Shown here: in pieces, positions 43,129-53,048 of the stretch
Layout of the letters: every line of letters starts with the position of its first letter
How positions within the stretch are numbered: the stretch's first letter is position 1
Made by a program: the position numbers and the translations under genes
NCBI RefSeq assembly: GCF_002157835.1
Contig: NZ_CP020809.1
Coordinates: forward strand, 3,038,001 to 3,102,000
Reading direction: 5' to 3'
Source: Mycobacterium dioxanotrophicus
Lineage (GTDB): Bacteria > Actinomycetota > Actinomycetes > Mycobacteriales > Mycobacteriaceae
Length of the DNA stretch: 64,000 bases
Notes under the pieces: model-generated
Told to the model about the DNA's origin: nothing
Seen by the model: only the letters and a program-made list of their open reading frames with translations
The model's database searches: none

Positions 43129-43988
43129 AGGATGTCGAGAGCACCGAGGTAACCGATGCCGCCGCGGCCGTGGCACCGGCCGACGCTTCGGGCGAGAGCC
43201 AGCCGAGTCGGTTCCAGGTCCGGCTGAACAACTTCGAGGGCCCGTTCGACCTGCTGTTGCAACTGATCTTCGCTCACCGCCTCGACGTCACCGAAGTGGC
43301 GTTGCACCAGGTGACCGACGATTTCATCGCATACACCAAGGAGATCGGCGCGCGCCTCGAGCTCGACGAGACGACTGCCTTCCTGGTGATCGCGGCCACG
43401 CTGCTGGACCTGAAGGCAGCTCGCCTGCTGCCCGCCGGTGAGGTGCACGACGAAGAGGACCTGGCCCTGCTCGAGGTCCGGGATCTGCTGTTCGCCCGGT
43501 TGCTGCAATACCGGGCGTTCAAGCATGTCGCCGAGATGTTCGCCGAACTCGAGGCGGCCGCGCTGCGCAGCTACCCACGTGCGGTGTCGCTGGAAGACCG
43601 GTATTCGGACCTGCTGCCCGAGGTGATGCTCGGAGTGGACGCCGAGAAGTTCGCCACCATCGCAGCCGCTGCGTTCACCCCGCGCCCGGTGCCCACGGTC
43701 GGCACAGACCACATCCACGCCCCCAAGGTGTCGGTGCCCGAACAGGCGCATCGGCTGCTGGGCCTGCTCGAACAGCGGGGCATCGGCGAGTGGGCCACCT
43801 TCACCGAGCTGGTGGCGGATTGTTCGGCGGGCATCGAGATCGTCGGGCGGTTCCTGGCGCTGCTCGAGCTGTTCCGGGCTCGGGCGGTAGCATTCGAGCA
43901 ATCAGAACCGCTTGGTGTGCTCCAGGTTTCGTGGACCGGGGATCGACCGACCAGCGAACACCTGGCAACCGCTGACGCGGAAGAATAG
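43125..43988 (+). CDS. scpA: Segregation and condensation protein ScpA
   Basis: 287 residues from GTG 43125. Kleisin of the SMC-ScpAB complex. FQVRLNNFEGPFDLLLQLIFAHRLDVTEV and FLVIAATLLDLKAARLLP are diagnostic of the N-terminal SMC-neck-binding part; the C-terminal winged helix runs about 215-270 (GEWATFTELVADC...EIVGRFLALLELFRARAV). Confidence 0.93.
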   Translation: MKDVESTEVTDAAAAVAPADASGESQPSRFQVRLNNFEGPFDLLLQLIFAHRLDVTEVALHQVTDDFIAYTKEIGARLELDETTAFLVIAATLLDLKAARLLPAGEVHDEEDLALLEVRDLLFARLLQYRAFKHVAEMFAELEAAALRSYPRAVSLEDRYSDLLPEVMLGVDAEKFATIAAAAFTPRPVPTVGTDHIHAPKVSVPEQAHRLLGLLEQRGIGEWATFTELVADCSAGIEIVGRFLALLELFRARAVAFEQSEPLGVLQVSWTGDRPTSEHLATADAEE

Positions 43989-43994
43989 AGAACG

Positions 43995-44708
43995 ATGACT
44001 GACGAGATTGCCGGCGGCGATCCTGGCGTCGACCTGGGAGTGGACCCGGATGTCGACGTCGCCGCCGTCCCCGAACTCGACGACGGCGAACTCGGCGCGG
44101 TGCTGGAGGCGCTGCTGCTGGTCGTCGACACCCCCGTGACCATCGACGCGCTGGCCAGCGCCACCGAACAGCCGGCCTACCGCATCGCGGCGAAGCTGCG
44201 GTTGATGGCCGAAGAGTTGGTTGCCCGGGACAGCGGCATCGACCTGCGCGAGGCCGGCGGCGGCTGGCGGATGTACACCCGGGCCCGCTACGCCCCGTAT
44301 GTGGAGCGGCTGCTGCTGGACGGAGCACGGTCCACACTGACCCGCGCCGCGCTGGAAACCCTCGCGGTCGTGGCCTACCGGCAACCGGTGACGCGGGCCA
44401 GGGTGAGCGCGGTGCGCGGCGTCAACGTCGACGCGGTGATGCGGACCCTGTTGGCGCGCGGGTTGATCACCGAGGCAGGTACCGATCCCGACACCGGCGC
44501 GACGGCGTTCGCCACCACCGAGCTGTTCTTGGAGCGGCTGGGCCTGAGCTCGTTGACCGATCTGCCCGACATCGCGCCGCTGTTGCCCGATGTCGACGTG
44601 ATCGACGATCTGAGCGAAACACTTGGCGACGAACCGCGTTTCGCCAAACTGGGCGGTGGTTCGCCGAAGAGCGATCAGCCGCAGACTTTCGACGTGGACA
44701 AGGACTGA
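43995..44708 (+). CDS. scpB: Segregation and condensation protein ScpB
   Basis: 237 residues. Two winged-helix domains: GAVLEALLLVVDTPVTIDALAS, YRIAAKLRLMAEELVARDSGIDLREAGGGWRMYTR and LTRAALETLAVVAYRQPVTRARVSAVRGVNVDAVMRTLLARGLI, the last being the ScpB signature. Binds the ScpA kleisin. Six bases after the scpA stop. Confidence 0.93.
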   Translation: MTDEIAGGDPGVDLGVDPDVDVAAVPELDDGELGAVLEALLLVVDTPVTIDALASATEQPAYRIAAKLRLMAEELVARDSGIDLREAGGGWRMYTRARYAPYVERLLLDGARSTLTRAALETLAVVAYRQPVTRARVSAVRGVNVDAVMRTLLARGLITEAGTDPDTGATAFATTELFLERLGLSSLTDLPDIAPLLPDVDVIDDLSETLGDEPRFAKLGGGSPKSDQPQTFDVDKD

Positions 44709-44709
44709 C

Positions 44710-45450
44710 ATGGTTGACGAAGGTGTGCGACTGCAGAAAGTGTTGTCGCAGGCGGGAATTGCGTCCCGCCGAGTCGCCGAGCGGATGATCACCGACGGCC
44801 GCGTCGAGGTCGACGGCCGGGTGGTCACCGAACTGGGCACCCGGGTGGATCCCGCCGTCGCGGAGATCCGGGTGGACGGTTCTCGCATCGTGCTCGACGA
44901 CACCCTGGTGTATCTGGCGATCAACAAGCCCCGCGGCATGCACTCCACGATGTCCGACGATCGGGGCCGTCCGTGCGTGGGCGATCTGGTGGAGCACCGG
45001 GTTCGCGGTAACCAGAAGCTGTTCCACGTGGGCCGGCTGGACGCCGACACCGAGGGTCTGTTGCTGTTGACCAACGACGGCGAGCTGGCCCATCGGCTCA
45101 TGCACCCGTCCTTCGAGGTGCCCAAGACCTACGTCGCGACCGTGCTCGGCACGGTGCCGCGCGGGCTGGGCAAGAAGCTGCGGGCCGGTATCGAACTGGA
45201 GGACGGGCCCGCTCGTGTCGACGATTTCGCGGTGGTCGACACCTTGCCGGGCAAGACCATGGTGAAGGTCGTCCTGCACGAGGGACGCAACCGGATCGTG
45301 CGGCGGCTGCTGGCCGCGGTGGATTACCCGGTGCAGGAACTGGTGCGCACCGAGATCGGCACAGTGTCGCTGGGTGATCAGCGTCCCGGCAGTATCCGAG
45401 CGCTCAGCCGCAAAGAGGTCGGCGAGCTTTATCAGGCGGTGGGTTTGTGA
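44710..45450 (+). CDS. Ribosomal large-subunit pseudouridine synthase, RsuA/RluB family (Rv1711-like)
   Basis: 246 residues from ATG 44710. An S4 domain ([30 protein letters not shown]) precedes the RsuA/RluB/E/F catalytic domain with [19 protein letters not shown], where the Asp of GRLDADT is the catalytic residue, and [11 protein letters not shown]. Probably modifies 23S rRNA. One base after the scpB stop and overlapping cmk (GTGA). Confidence 0.9.
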   Translation: MVDEGVRLQKVLSQAGIASRRVAERMITDGRVEVDGRVVTELGTRVDPAVAEIRVDGSRIVLDDTLVYLAINKPRGMHSTMSDDRGRPCVGDLVEHRVRGNQKLFHVGRLDADTEGLLLLTNDGELAHRLMHPSFEVPKTYVATVLGTVPRGLGKKLRAGIELEDGPARVDDFAVVDTLPGKTMVKVVLHEGRNRIVRRLLAAVDYPVQELVRTEIGTVSLGDQRPGSIRALSRKEVGELYQAVGL

Positions 45451-46133
45451 GCGGGTCATTGGTGGTAACGGTCGACGGTCCGGCTGGGACCGGAAAGTCT
45501 TCGGTGTCAAGGGGTTTGGCGCGGGCGCTGGGTGCGCGGTATGTGGACACCGGCGCGATGTACCGGATCGTCACGTTGGCGGTGCTGCGGGCCGGCGTCG
45601 ACCTCACCGACGTGCCTGCCATCGAAAACGTGGCTGCTGACGCGGAAGTCGGGGTGGGATCGGATCCCGACGAGGACCGGGCATACCTCGGTGGCGAGGA
45701 CGTCTCGACCGAGATCCGCGGTGACGAGGTGACCCGTGCGGTGTCGGCGGTGTCGGCGGTGCCGTCCGTGCGGACCCGGCTGGTGAACCTGCAGCGCGCT
45801 CTGGCGGCCGGCGGTGGCCGAGTTGTGGTGGAGGGTCGCGACATCGGCACGGTCGTCCTGCCGGACGCCGACGTGAAGATCTTCCTGACGGCCTCGGCCG
45901 AGGAGCGGGCGCGGCGGCGTAACGCGCAGAACATCGCAGGCGGGTTGCCCGACGACTACGCGACCGTGCTGGCCGATGTACAGCGGCGGGATCACCTCGA
46001 TTCCACGCGGGCGGTCTCACCGCTGCGTGCCGCCGACGACGCGCTGGTGGTCGACACCAGCGACATGGATGAAAGCCAAGTGGTCACACACCTTTTGGAG
46101 CTCGTGACCCAGCATGCAGGAGTGCGACGATGA
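45447..46133 (+). CDS. cmk: Cytidylate kinase
   Basis: 228 residues from GTG 45447. Walker [30 protein letters not shown] for CMP binding, [16 protein letters not shown] and [11 protein letters not shown] (LID region). Phosphorylates CMP/dCMP. ATGA overlap with der. Confidence 0.95.
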   Translation: MSGSLVVTVDGPAGTGKSSVSRGLARALGARYVDTGAMYRIVTLAVLRAGVDLTDVPAIENVAADAEVGVGSDPDEDRAYLGGEDVSTEIRGDEVTRAVSAVSAVPSVRTRLVNLQRALAAGGGRVVVEGRDIGTVVLPDADVKIFLTASAEERARRRNAQNIAGGLPDDYATVLADVQRRDHLDSTRAVSPLRAADDALVVDTSDMDESQVVTHLLELVTQHAGVRR

Positions 46134-47548
46134 GCTCGGAATCCTCCGACGGAACGTGGGCTGACGAAAGCGACTGGGAACTCGGTGCGGCTGAGGTCGC
46201 CGAGGCGATCGAAGAGGCCGCCGCGCCACCACCTGTGGTTGCCGTGGTGGGCCGGCCGAATGTCGGCAAGTCCACTTTGGTGAACCGGATCCTCGGCCGG
46301 CGGGAAGCTGTCGTGCAGGACATCCCCGGCGTGACCCGCGACCGGGTGTCCTATGACGCCAACTGGATGGGCCGGCGATTCATGGTGCAGGACACCGGCG
46401 GATGGGAGCCCGACGCCAAAGGGCTGCAACAGCTCGTGGCCGATCAGGCGCAGGTCGCGATGCGTACGGCCGACGCCATCATCCTGGTGGTCGACGCCGT
46501 GGTCGGGGCGACCGCGGCCGACGAGGCCGCAGCCAGGCTGCTGCGCAGGTCCGGCAAGCCGGTTTTCTTGGCGGCCAACAAGGTCGACACCGAACGTGGT
46601 GAGGCCGACGCTGCCGCGTTGTGGTCGCTGGGCATCGGGGAACCCCACCCGATCAGCGCCATGCACGGGCGCGGGGTCGCCGACCTGCTCGATGAGGTGA
46701 TGGCGAAACTGCCCGAGGTGTCGGAACTGTCCGGCGGGGGCGGTGGCCCGCGGCGCGTCGCTCTGGTGGGCAAGCCCAACGTCGGTAAGAGCTCGCTGCT
46801 CAACCGGCTGGCCGGCGACGAGCGGTCGGTGGTGCACGACGTGGCCGGCACCACGGTCGATCCCGTCGACTCATTGATCGAATTGGGCGGCAAGGTCTGG
46901 CGCTTCATCGACACCGCGGGGCTGCGCCGCAAGGTCGGGCAGGCCAGCGGTCACGAGTTCTACGCCTCGGTGCGCACGCACGGTGCGATCGACGCCGCCG
47001 AAGTCGTGATGGTTTTGATCGACGGATCCCAGCCGCTGACCGAGCAGGACCAGCGAGTGCTGTCGATGGTCATCGAAGCGGGCCGCGCCCTGGTGCTGGT
47101 GTTCAACAAGTGGGACCTGGTCGACGAGGACCGGCGCTACGAGTTGGACCGCGAGATCGAACGGCAGCTCGCGCAGGTGCAGTGGGCGCCGCGGGTGAAC
47201 ATCTCGGCCAAGACCGGCCGCGCCGTGCAGAAACTGGTGCCCGCGCTGGAGACCTCGCTGGCGTCGTGGGACATGCGCATCTCGACCGGCCAGCTCAACA
47301 CCTTCCTCAAGGAGGTGATCGCCGCGACGCCGCCGCCGGTGCGTGGCGGCAAGCAGCCCCGGATCCTGTTCGCCACCCAGGCCGCGACTCGTCCACCGAC
47401 GTTCGTGCTCTTCACGTCGGGCTTCCTGGAGGCCGGTTACCGCCGGTTCCTGGAGCGCCGGCTGCGTGAGACGTTCGGTTTCGAGGGCAGCCCGATTCGG
47501 ATCAACGTGCGGGTCCGCGAGAAGAGGGGCGCTCCCAAGCGTCGATAG
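46130..47548 (+). CDS. der: GTPase Der (EngA), ribosome assembly
   Basis: 472 residues. Two tandem G domains: [14 protein letters not shown] with DTGG and NKVD, and [14 protein letters not shown] with DTAG and NKWD. A C-terminal KH-like domain ends in [16 protein letters not shown]. About 35 acidic N-terminal residues precede the first G domain, as in mycobacterial homologues. Needed for 50S maturation. Confidence 0.96.
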   Translation: MSSESSDGTWADESDWELGAAEVAEAIEEAAAPPPVVAVVGRPNVGKSTLVNRILGRREAVVQDIPGVTRDRVSYDANWMGRRFMVQDTGGWEPDAKGLQQLVADQAQVAMRTADAIILVVDAVVGATAADEAAARLLRRSGKPVFLAANKVDTERGEADAAALWSLGIGEPHPISAMHGRGVADLLDEVMAKLPEVSELSGGGGGPRRVALVGKPNVGKSSLLNRLAGDERSVVHDVAGTTVDPVDSLIELGGKVWRFIDTAGLRRKVGQASGHEFYASVRTHGAIDAAEVVMVLIDGSQPLTEQDQRVLSMVIEAGRALVLVFNKWDLVDEDRRYELDREIERQLAQVQWAPRVNISAKTGRAVQKLVPALETSLASWDMRISTGQLNTFLKEVIAATPPPVRGGKQPRILFATQAATRPPTFVLFTSGFLEAGYRRFLERRLRETFGFEGSPIRINVRVREKRGAPKRR

Positions 47549-47555
47549 CCGCGAG

Positions 47556-47597
47556 TTGTGGAGTCTTGGCCGTCCGGGTGCGGGTGAGGCTCCACAA
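47556..47597 (+). terminator. Possible terminator after der
   Basis: TTGTGGAG (47556-47563) and CTCCACAA (47590-47597) form an 8-bp stem around a 26-base, GC-rich loop, right after the der stop. No T run. Weak on its own, but it sits where the core operon ends. Confidence 0.35.
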
Positions 47598-47611
47598 GCC
47601 GGGCCGATAGG

Positions 47612-48403
47612 GTGGCCCGAGTGTCTGTCACCCACATGATCTTGATTGCCTTGGCTGGAGTCGGGGCCGGGGCGATCAACGCGGTCGTCGGATCGGGCAC
47701 GCTGATCACGTTTCCCACGCTGGTGACGCTGGGCTTTCCGCCGGTCACCGCGACGATGTCCAACGCCATCGGCCTCGTCGCCGGTGGCGTGTCCGGCACC
47801 TGGGGGTACCGCCGCGAGCTGCGCGGGCAGTGGAACCGGCTGCGATGGCAGATTCCCGGCTCGTTGATCGGCGCCGGCCTGGGCTCGTGGCTGCTGCTGC
47901 ACCTGCCGGAAAAGGTGTTCGTCGCGGTGGTGCCGGTGCTGTTGGTCCTGGCGCTGGTCCTGGTGGTGATCGGTCCGCGGATTCAAGCGTGGGCCCGTCA
48001 GCGTGCTGAGGCGTCGGGTCAGTCCGCTGATCATGTCAGCCAGCGCAGGATGATCGCGCTCGTGCTCGGCACTTTCGCTGTCGGCGTCTACGGCGGATAT
48101 TTCACTGCGGCACAGGGCATCCTGCTCATCGCGGTGATGGGCGCACTGCTGCCCGAGTCGATCCAGCGGATGAACGCCGCCAAGAACCTGCTGTCGCTGC
48201 TGGTGAACATCGTGGCCGCGGTCGCCTACACGATCGTCGCGTTCGACCGGATCAGCTGGACCGCGGCGGGTCTGATCGCAGTGGGTTCTCTCATCGGCGG
48301 ATTCCTCGGCGCACACTACGGACGCAGGCTGTCGCCCAACGCACTGCGGGGTGTGATCGTGGTGGTGGGGCTGATCGGGCTTTACCGGCTGGTGACCATC
48401 TGA
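47612..48403 (+). CDS. TSUP-family (TauE/SafE-type) membrane permease
   Basis: 263 residues with about eight membrane helices. The duplicated TSUP pattern is visible: GAINAVVGSGTLITFPTLVTLGFPPVTATMSN in the first half and GVYGGYFTAAQGILLIAVMGALLPESIQRMNAAKN in the second. The family moves sulfite, sulfoacetate or other organosulfur anions. GTG 47612 is the longest start; GTG 47621 is possible. It ends two bases before the convergent GntR gene. Confidence 0.85.
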   Translation: MARVSVTHMILIALAGVGAGAINAVVGSGTLITFPTLVTLGFPPVTATMSNAIGLVAGGVSGTWGYRRELRGQWNRLRWQIPGSLIGAGLGSWLLLHLPEKVFVAVVPVLLVLALVLVVIGPRIQAWARQRAEASGQSADHVSQRRMIALVLGTFAVGVYGGYFTAAQGILLIAVMGALLPESIQRMNAAKNLLSLLVNIVAAVAYTIVAFDRISWTAAGLIAVGSLIGGFLGAHYGRRLSPNALRGVIVVVGLIGLYRLVTI

Positions 48404-48404
48404 C

Positions 48405-49154
48405 CTAGGTCGGCTGCCGCAGCCCGACGTACATCGTCTTGTGCAGGGTCAGCACGTGGTTGCGGGCGATCTCGGAGGCCGCCTGGCTGTCGCGGTGTCG
48501 CAAGGCGTCGACCAGCTGCGCGTGTTCGAGGTTGACCTTGTGCAGATAGCTGATCGGGTACGGGATGAAGTAGCGGTACAGCCCGTGCAGCACGTCGCAG
48601 TAGGTGTTCATCGCCCAATCGAGATGGCTTGCCGCGGCGACTGATTCGTGGAAGCGCTGATCGGCGTGGTGATAGCTGGTCCAGTCGGTCGTTGCGGCGG
48701 CCTCGGCGACGATGGCCGACAACGCGTCGATCTCCTCGTCGGTCGCGGCATGGGCTGCCGCAGCACTGAGCGCGTCTTCGGCCAACGCGCGCAAGTCGAT
48801 GAGGCGGTGCACCTCGGCGGCGTCGGCGCGGAAGGTGGCCGACGGACGGTCGGATCCCGGGTTCACGCCGGTGCCGCTGCGGGCGACGAAGGTGCCGCCG
48901 GCCCGGCCGCGTCGGCGGACCACCAGACCCTCGTCGGCCATCGACTGCAGGGCGCGTCGGACCGTGGCGACACTGACGTCGAGCGCTTCGGCGATGTCGG
49001 GTTCGGCGGGCAGCTTTTCCCCGGCGGCCATGAGTTCCAATTCCATGGCCAGTTCGAGCCGTGCCCGCACTGTGTCGGCCGCACTGAGGCGGGTGATGCC
49101 CGCGACCGCGGGGGCGCTCAACGCCGGGTGCGCATCCCCGGCCTGCAACGTCAT
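48405..49154 (-). CDS. GntR-family regulator, FadR/FCD type
   Basis: 249 residues. The winged helix is about residues 28-85: AMELELMAAGEKLPAEPDIAEALDVSVATVRRALQSMADEGLVVRRRGRAGGTFVA. The C-terminal FCD helical domain has metal-binding His candidates in HHADQRFHESVAAASH and HAQLVDALRHRD. Transcribed divergently from the amidase/permease operon, with two matching palindromes between; most likely its repressor, released by a small carboxylate or amide. Confidence 0.9.
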   Translation of the reverse strand: MTLQAGDAHPALSAPAVAGITRLSAADTVRARLELAMELELMAAGEKLPAEPDIAEALDVSVATVRRALQSMADEGLVVRRRGRAGGTFVARSGTGVNPGSDRPSATFRADAAEVHRLIDLRALAEDALSAAAAHAATDEEIDALSAIVAEAAATTDWTSYHHADQRFHESVAAASHLDWAMNTYCDVLHGLYRYFIPYPISYLHKVNLEHAQLVDALRHRDSQAASEIARNHVLTLHKTMYVGLRQPT

Positions 49155-49187
49155 GGCATTGAGGGTACGGGACCTATTGCCTTATTT

Positions 49188-49232
49188 GTTCATGCTGAAC
49201 TAATATCATTCCTCAATTCGCTCATTGTGAGC
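49188..49232. promoter_or_regulatory. Twin GntR-type operators
   Basis: GTTCA-TGC-TGAAC (49188-49200) and GCTCA-TTG-TGAGC (49220-49232): two perfect 5-bp inverted repeats with 3-base spacers and the common form RYTCA-N3-TGARY-like, start to start 32 bases apart (three helical turns). They lie in the 100-base gap between gntR and the amidase gene. Confidence 0.65.
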
Positions 49233-49254
49233 TATTAACTTCTCGGAGGTCCCA

Positions 49255-50145
49255 GTGCCCGGATCGATCACCGTCGCTGCGGTTCAGGCAGCACCGCTGG
49301 CGATGGAAGGTCTTCCGGTGTTCGGCCGGACCGACACCGTTGCGGAGTTCACGGCCGACGTCGTGCGCGTCCGCGAGGCGGTGGCGGGCCCGGCGTTGAT
49401 CGTCTATCCCGAGATCCATCTGTTCGGCACCGACGACGCCGAAACCCTCGCCAAGGCCGCCGAACCGCTGGACGGTCCGCTGATTGCGGCCCTCGGTGAG
49501 GTCGCCCGTACCGCCGACGCGTGGCTGGTGCCGGGCTCGGTGCTGGAGCTGGGCGACAACGGCGAATTGTTCAACACCGCACCGGTTTTCGCGCCCGACG
49601 GTAGCCTGGCGGCGTCCTACCGCAAGATCTTCCCGTGGCGCCCGTACGAGAAGTTCACGCCGGGGGACACCTTCGTCACCGTCGACATCCCCGACGTCGG
49701 CCGGCTCGGGTTGTCCATCTGCTACGACGCCTGGTTCCCTGAACTGAGCCGCCACCTGGCCTGGATGGGCGCCGACGTGATCATCAACGTCGTCAAGACC
49801 ACCACGCCGGACCGCTTTCAGGAACTGGTGCTGGCCCGGGCGAATTCGATTGTGAACCAGGTGTTCACGGTGAGCGTCAACTGCGCGGGCCCCGTCGGGA
49901 TGGGCCGCAGCATCATCGTCGACCCGGAAGGTGCTGTGCTGCAAGAAAGCCCGGATGAGACACCCGAAGTGTTCTATCAGCACATCGACTTCGGAGCCGT
50001 CGCCGCGGTACGCGAACGCGGCACCGCCGGAACCAACCGGATGTGGGACCAGTTCGGGCCGTCCGACCGCTCGATACCGCTCCCGCTCTACGGTGGCCGC
50101 ATCGATCCGCAGCGCTGGTCACCCTCGAACCACCACGCCGAATGA
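49255..50145 (+). CDS. Carbon-nitrogen hydrolase (nitrilase superfamily), first copy
   Basis: 296 residues from GTG 49255, with GGAGG at 49245-49249. The E-K-C triad is Glu53 (IVYPEIHLFG), Lys124 (SYRKIFPW) and Cys156 (LSICYDAWFPEL). Such enzymes hydrolyse amides, carbamoyls or nitriles. The protein is unrelated in detail to the second copy downstream. First gene of a permease-containing operon under the divergent GntR, so the substrate is probably an imported nitrogen compound. Confidence 0.88.
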   Translation: MPGSITVAAVQAAPLAMEGLPVFGRTDTVAEFTADVVRVREAVAGPALIVYPEIHLFGTDDAETLAKAAEPLDGPLIAALGEVARTADAWLVPGSVLELGDNGELFNTAPVFAPDGSLAASYRKIFPWRPYEKFTPGDTFVTVDIPDVGRLGLSICYDAWFPELSRHLAWMGADVIINVVKTTTPDRFQELVLARANSIVNQVFTVSVNCAGPVGMGRSIIVDPEGAVLQESPDETPEVFYQHIDFGAVAAVRERGTAGTNRMWDQFGPSDRSIPLPLYGGRIDPQRWSPSNHHAE

Positions 50146-50156
50146 AAGGCACCGCA

Positions 50157-51533
50157 ATGACCCAAACCGCCACCGGGTATCCGACTTTGGTGCGTGCCCT
50201 CGGGTTGCGCTCGCTGGTGCTGTTCGGCCTGGCGTACATGACGCCGCTGATCGTGCTCGGCATCTTCGGGGTGGTCGCCGCTGCGACGGCAGGCGCCTCG
50301 GCGTCGGCCTACCTGATCGCGTTGGTGGCCATGCTGTTCACCGCGTCCAGTTACGGTCGCATGGCCGCGGCCTACCCGGTATCGGGCTCGGCCTACACCT
50401 ACGTGCGGCGCACCATCGACACCCGCATCGGATTCCTCACCGGCTGGGCGGTGCTGCTCGATTATCTGTTCCTGCCCATGGTCATCTGGCTGATCGGGGC
50501 GGCGTACCTGGAGGCGCAATTCCCCGCCGTGCCAGGCTGGCTGTGGGTCATCGGCTTCATCTTGATCACCACGGCGCTCAACGTCATCGGCATCAAGGTC
50601 GCCGACAAGGCCAACTACCTGCTCATGGCGTTCCAGCTGTTGGTCATCGTGCTGTTCGTGGCGCTTTCGGTCGCCTCGGTGTTCCGCAACGCCGGCGCCG
50701 GTGGTCTGGTCAGCGCGAGCCCGTTCACCGGGATCGGCGCGAGCATCGGGGGAGTGACCGCCGGTGCTGCCATCGCCGCCTACTGTTTCCTGGGTTTCGA
50801 CGCGGTCACCACATTCACCGAGGAGGCCGTCGAGCCCCGCAAGAACATGCCGCGCGCCATCATGCTCATCGCGCTGATCGGCGGTTCGATCTTCCTGCTT
50901 GTCGCCTACACCACCCAATTGGTACATCCCGGAGGGGAATTCAGCGATTCGTCGTCGGCGGCGCTGGAGATCGCCAAGCAGATCGGTGGCAACCTGTTCG
51001 GGGCGGTGTTCCTCGCCGGTCTGATCCTGGCGCAGTTCGCCTCCGGGATCGCCGCGCAGGCTTCGGCGTCGCGGTTGCTGTTCGCTATGGGCCGCGACGG
51101 AACGCTGCCGCGGTCGGTGTTCGGCAAGATCAACGCGAAGTTCCGCACGCCCGCGGCCAATCTGGTGATGGTCGGCGTGGTGGGTCTGCTGGCGGTGTTC
51201 CTCGACGTGGCGACCTCGACATCGTTCATCAACTTCGGTGCGTTCGTCGCGTTCACGCTCGTGAACGTGTCCGTCATCGTCTACTACTTCCGCCAGCGCG
51301 CCGCGGGTGTGGCGCACAATCCGCTGTTCTACGTCGTGGCACCCGCGATCGGTGCGGTCATCACGTCGTATCTCCTGATGCAGCTCGACAGCCGGGCGAT
51401 CATCCTCGGGCTGAGCTGGCTGGGCATCGGCATCGTGGTGCTGGCCGTGACCAGCCACGGGTTCAAGGAGCTGCCGCCGGAGATCGCAGTCGACGAAGCC
51501 GAGATCGAGATCGCCGAACCTGCGGCACAGTGA
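50157..51533 (+). CDS. APC-family amino acid / amine permease
   Basis: 458 residues, 12 membrane segments. APC signatures are the N-terminal MTPLIVLGIFGVVAAATAGASASAYLIAL and AAAYPVSGSAYTYVRRTIDTRIGFLTGWAVLLDYLF, then YCFLGFDAVTTFTEEAVEPRKNMPRAI. The C-terminus is acidic. Twelve bases separate it from the first amidase, and the second amidase begins five bases after its stop. Likely imports the substrate of both hydrolases. Confidence 0.92.
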   Translation: MTQTATGYPTLVRALGLRSLVLFGLAYMTPLIVLGIFGVVAAATAGASASAYLIALVAMLFTASSYGRMAAAYPVSGSAYTYVRRTIDTRIGFLTGWAVLLDYLFLPMVIWLIGAAYLEAQFPAVPGWLWVIGFILITTALNVIGIKVADKANYLLMAFQLLVIVLFVALSVASVFRNAGAGGLVSASPFTGIGASIGGVTAGAAIAAYCFLGFDAVTTFTEEAVEPRKNMPRAIMLIALIGGSIFLLVAYTTQLVHPGGEFSDSSSAALEIAKQIGGNLFGAVFLAGLILAQFASGIAAQASASRLLFAMGRDGTLPRSVFGKINAKFRTPAANLVMVGVVGLLAVFLDVATSTSFINFGAFVAFTLVNVSVIVYYFRQRAAGVAHNPLFYVVAPAIGAVITSYLLMQLDSRAIILGLSWLGIGIVVLAVTSHGFKELPPEIAVDEAEIEIAEPAAQ

Positions 51534-51537
51534 GTGC

Positions 51538-52320
51538 GTGAAGGTCGCACTGGCGCAGATCGGTTCGGGCACCGACGTCGCCGCCAACCTCGAGCAGATC
51601 GCCGCTGCCGCCACGGCTGCACAAGCCGACGGCGCCGAGGTGGTGCTGTTCCCCGAATACGCCATGTATGAAAAGCCCGTCGTGGACGGCACTTTCGCCG
51701 AGGTAGCCGAACCGCTGGACGGGCCGTTCGGTTCGTCTTTGGCAGTACTGGCCGCCCGGCTCGGCATCGCCGTCGTGGCCGGGTTGGTCGAGAGCAACCC
51801 GGACGAGCCCGCTCGGCCCTTCAACACCTTGGCCGCCTGGAGTGCTTCCGGGGCGTTTCTCGGGCGGCACCGCAAGGCGCTGCTCTATGACGTCGGGATG
51901 TTCAGCGAGTCGACGTACATCAGTGCAGGCGACATCGCGGAGCCCTCCTTGGTGCGCATCGGCTCAACTCTCTTCGGGCTGCAAACCTGCTACGAACTCC
52001 GTTTCCCGGAGATCAGCCGGCGCCAAGCGCGGGCGGGTGCGACGGTCCTCGCGGTGCTGTCCTCGTGGGTGCCAGGACCGGTTAAGGTCACGCAGTGGTC
52101 GACGCTCGCCGGTGCCCGCGCGATCGAGAACATCTGCCACGTCACCGCCGTCACGCAGGCCGCGCCGGTGTCGACCGGACACAGCCTGGCCGTGGCGCCC
52201 GACGGAACCGTGCTCGCATCTCTCGGCGACGCTCCCGCGCTGGTCACGGTGAGCATCGACGCGTCATTGACCGAACGCCAGCGGCAGGCCGACCCTCGTG
52301 CACTGGCCGTCGATCTGTGA
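51538..52320 (+). CDS. Carbon-nitrogen hydrolase (nitrilase superfamily), second copy
   Basis: 260 residues from GTG 51538. Triad: Glu40 (VVLFPEYAMY), Lys113 (RHRKALLYD) and Cys151 (LQTCYELRFPE). The LYDVGMFSES and RFPEISRRQARAGATVL segments resemble omega-amidase/NIT2-like deaminated-glutamine amidases. With two C-N hydrolases of different subfamilies and one transporter, the operon could carry out two sequential amide cleavages on one nutrient. Confidence 0.88.
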   Translation: MKVALAQIGSGTDVAANLEQIAAAATAAQADGAEVVLFPEYAMYEKPVVDGTFAEVAEPLDGPFGSSLAVLAARLGIAVVAGLVESNPDEPARPFNTLAAWSASGAFLGRHRKALLYDVGMFSESTYISAGDIAEPSLVRIGSTLFGLQTCYELRFPEISRRQARAGATVLAVLSSWVPGPVKVTQWSTLAGARAIENICHVTAVTQAAPVSTGHSLAVAPDGTVLASLGDAPALVTVSIDASLTERQRQADPRALAVDL

Positions 52321-52397
52321 CGGGTGGGGCGATTACGGAAACAGTGGGCGGCTGCGGTAGGCTTTCGACCGCTGCCGGAGAGATCCGGAACGCACCA

Positions 52398-52478
<81 letters not shown>

Positions 52479-52482
52479 CAGA

Positions 52483-52514
52483 GGCGGTTTCCGAACATCG
52501 GAAGCCGCCTTTTT
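52483..52514 (+). terminator. Terminator after tRNA-Pro
   Basis: GGCGGTTTCCGA (52483-52494) pairs with TCGGAAGCCGCC (52498-52509, one G-U pair), followed by TTTTT. A canonical intrinsic terminator directly after the tRNA, within the element side of attL. Confidence 0.88.
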
Positions 52515-52609
52515 CGTGCCCTGACCACAACTGTTGACCACAACCAGCTCGAACGTCCGTTCACAGGCCGAGCGCCGAACGGAGGCCGTCTCGGCGGCGC
52601 GTGCGGTGC

Positions 52610-52975
52610 CTAGTTCCCAGCCGCTCGGTGAAGTGCTGGTACCCACTCGGGGCAATACGCGCCGATAGCCGAACCGACTACTCCCGCAGCCTGTTCTACG
52701 CTGAAGCCCTGATTCGCGACCAGAGACCTGGCCTCTAACACTGGGTCACCCGAAGTGGACAGATCGGTGCAGAGCGCATGGCCCAGGCCGAGCAGCTGGT
52801 CGTTACCTGCGCATCCGGGAAGCGAACGGCAACTAATTCCCCTGTTTCCCAGTGAAGTAAAAAATATCTGGTCCTGCGTGTCGTCGGCGCGTGCCGGTGC
52901 CGCAACACTGAGGTTGACGACCAGGGCGGCGATCCCGCTGACCAGGGCTCCGGCGCTACACGGTGAGATGGACAT
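52610..52975 (-). CDS. Secreted DUF732-type protein
   Basis: 121 residues from ATG 52975 with AGGAGGAG 8 bases upstream. Signal peptide: ALVSGIAALVVNLSVAAPARA then cleavage before DDT. The mature part has four Cys and the mycobacterial DUF732 pattern: DQIFFTSLGNRGI, GHALCTDLSTSG, LVANQGFSVEQAAGVVGSAIGAYCPEW. DUF732 proteins are common in mycobacteria and their phages; function unknown. Confidence 0.75.
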   Translation of the reverse strand: MSISPCSAGALVSGIAALVVNLSVAAPARADDTQDQIFFTSLGNRGISCRSLPGCAGNDQLLGLGHALCTDLSTSGDPVLEARSLVANQGFSVEQAAGVVGSAIGAYCPEWVPALHRAAGN

Positions 52976-53048
52976 CGGCTGCTCCTCCTGAGTGCACTAG
53001 CAAACATCCAAGCACTCCTCAAGCGATTGGAATAGGGGAGCGCCGCGC

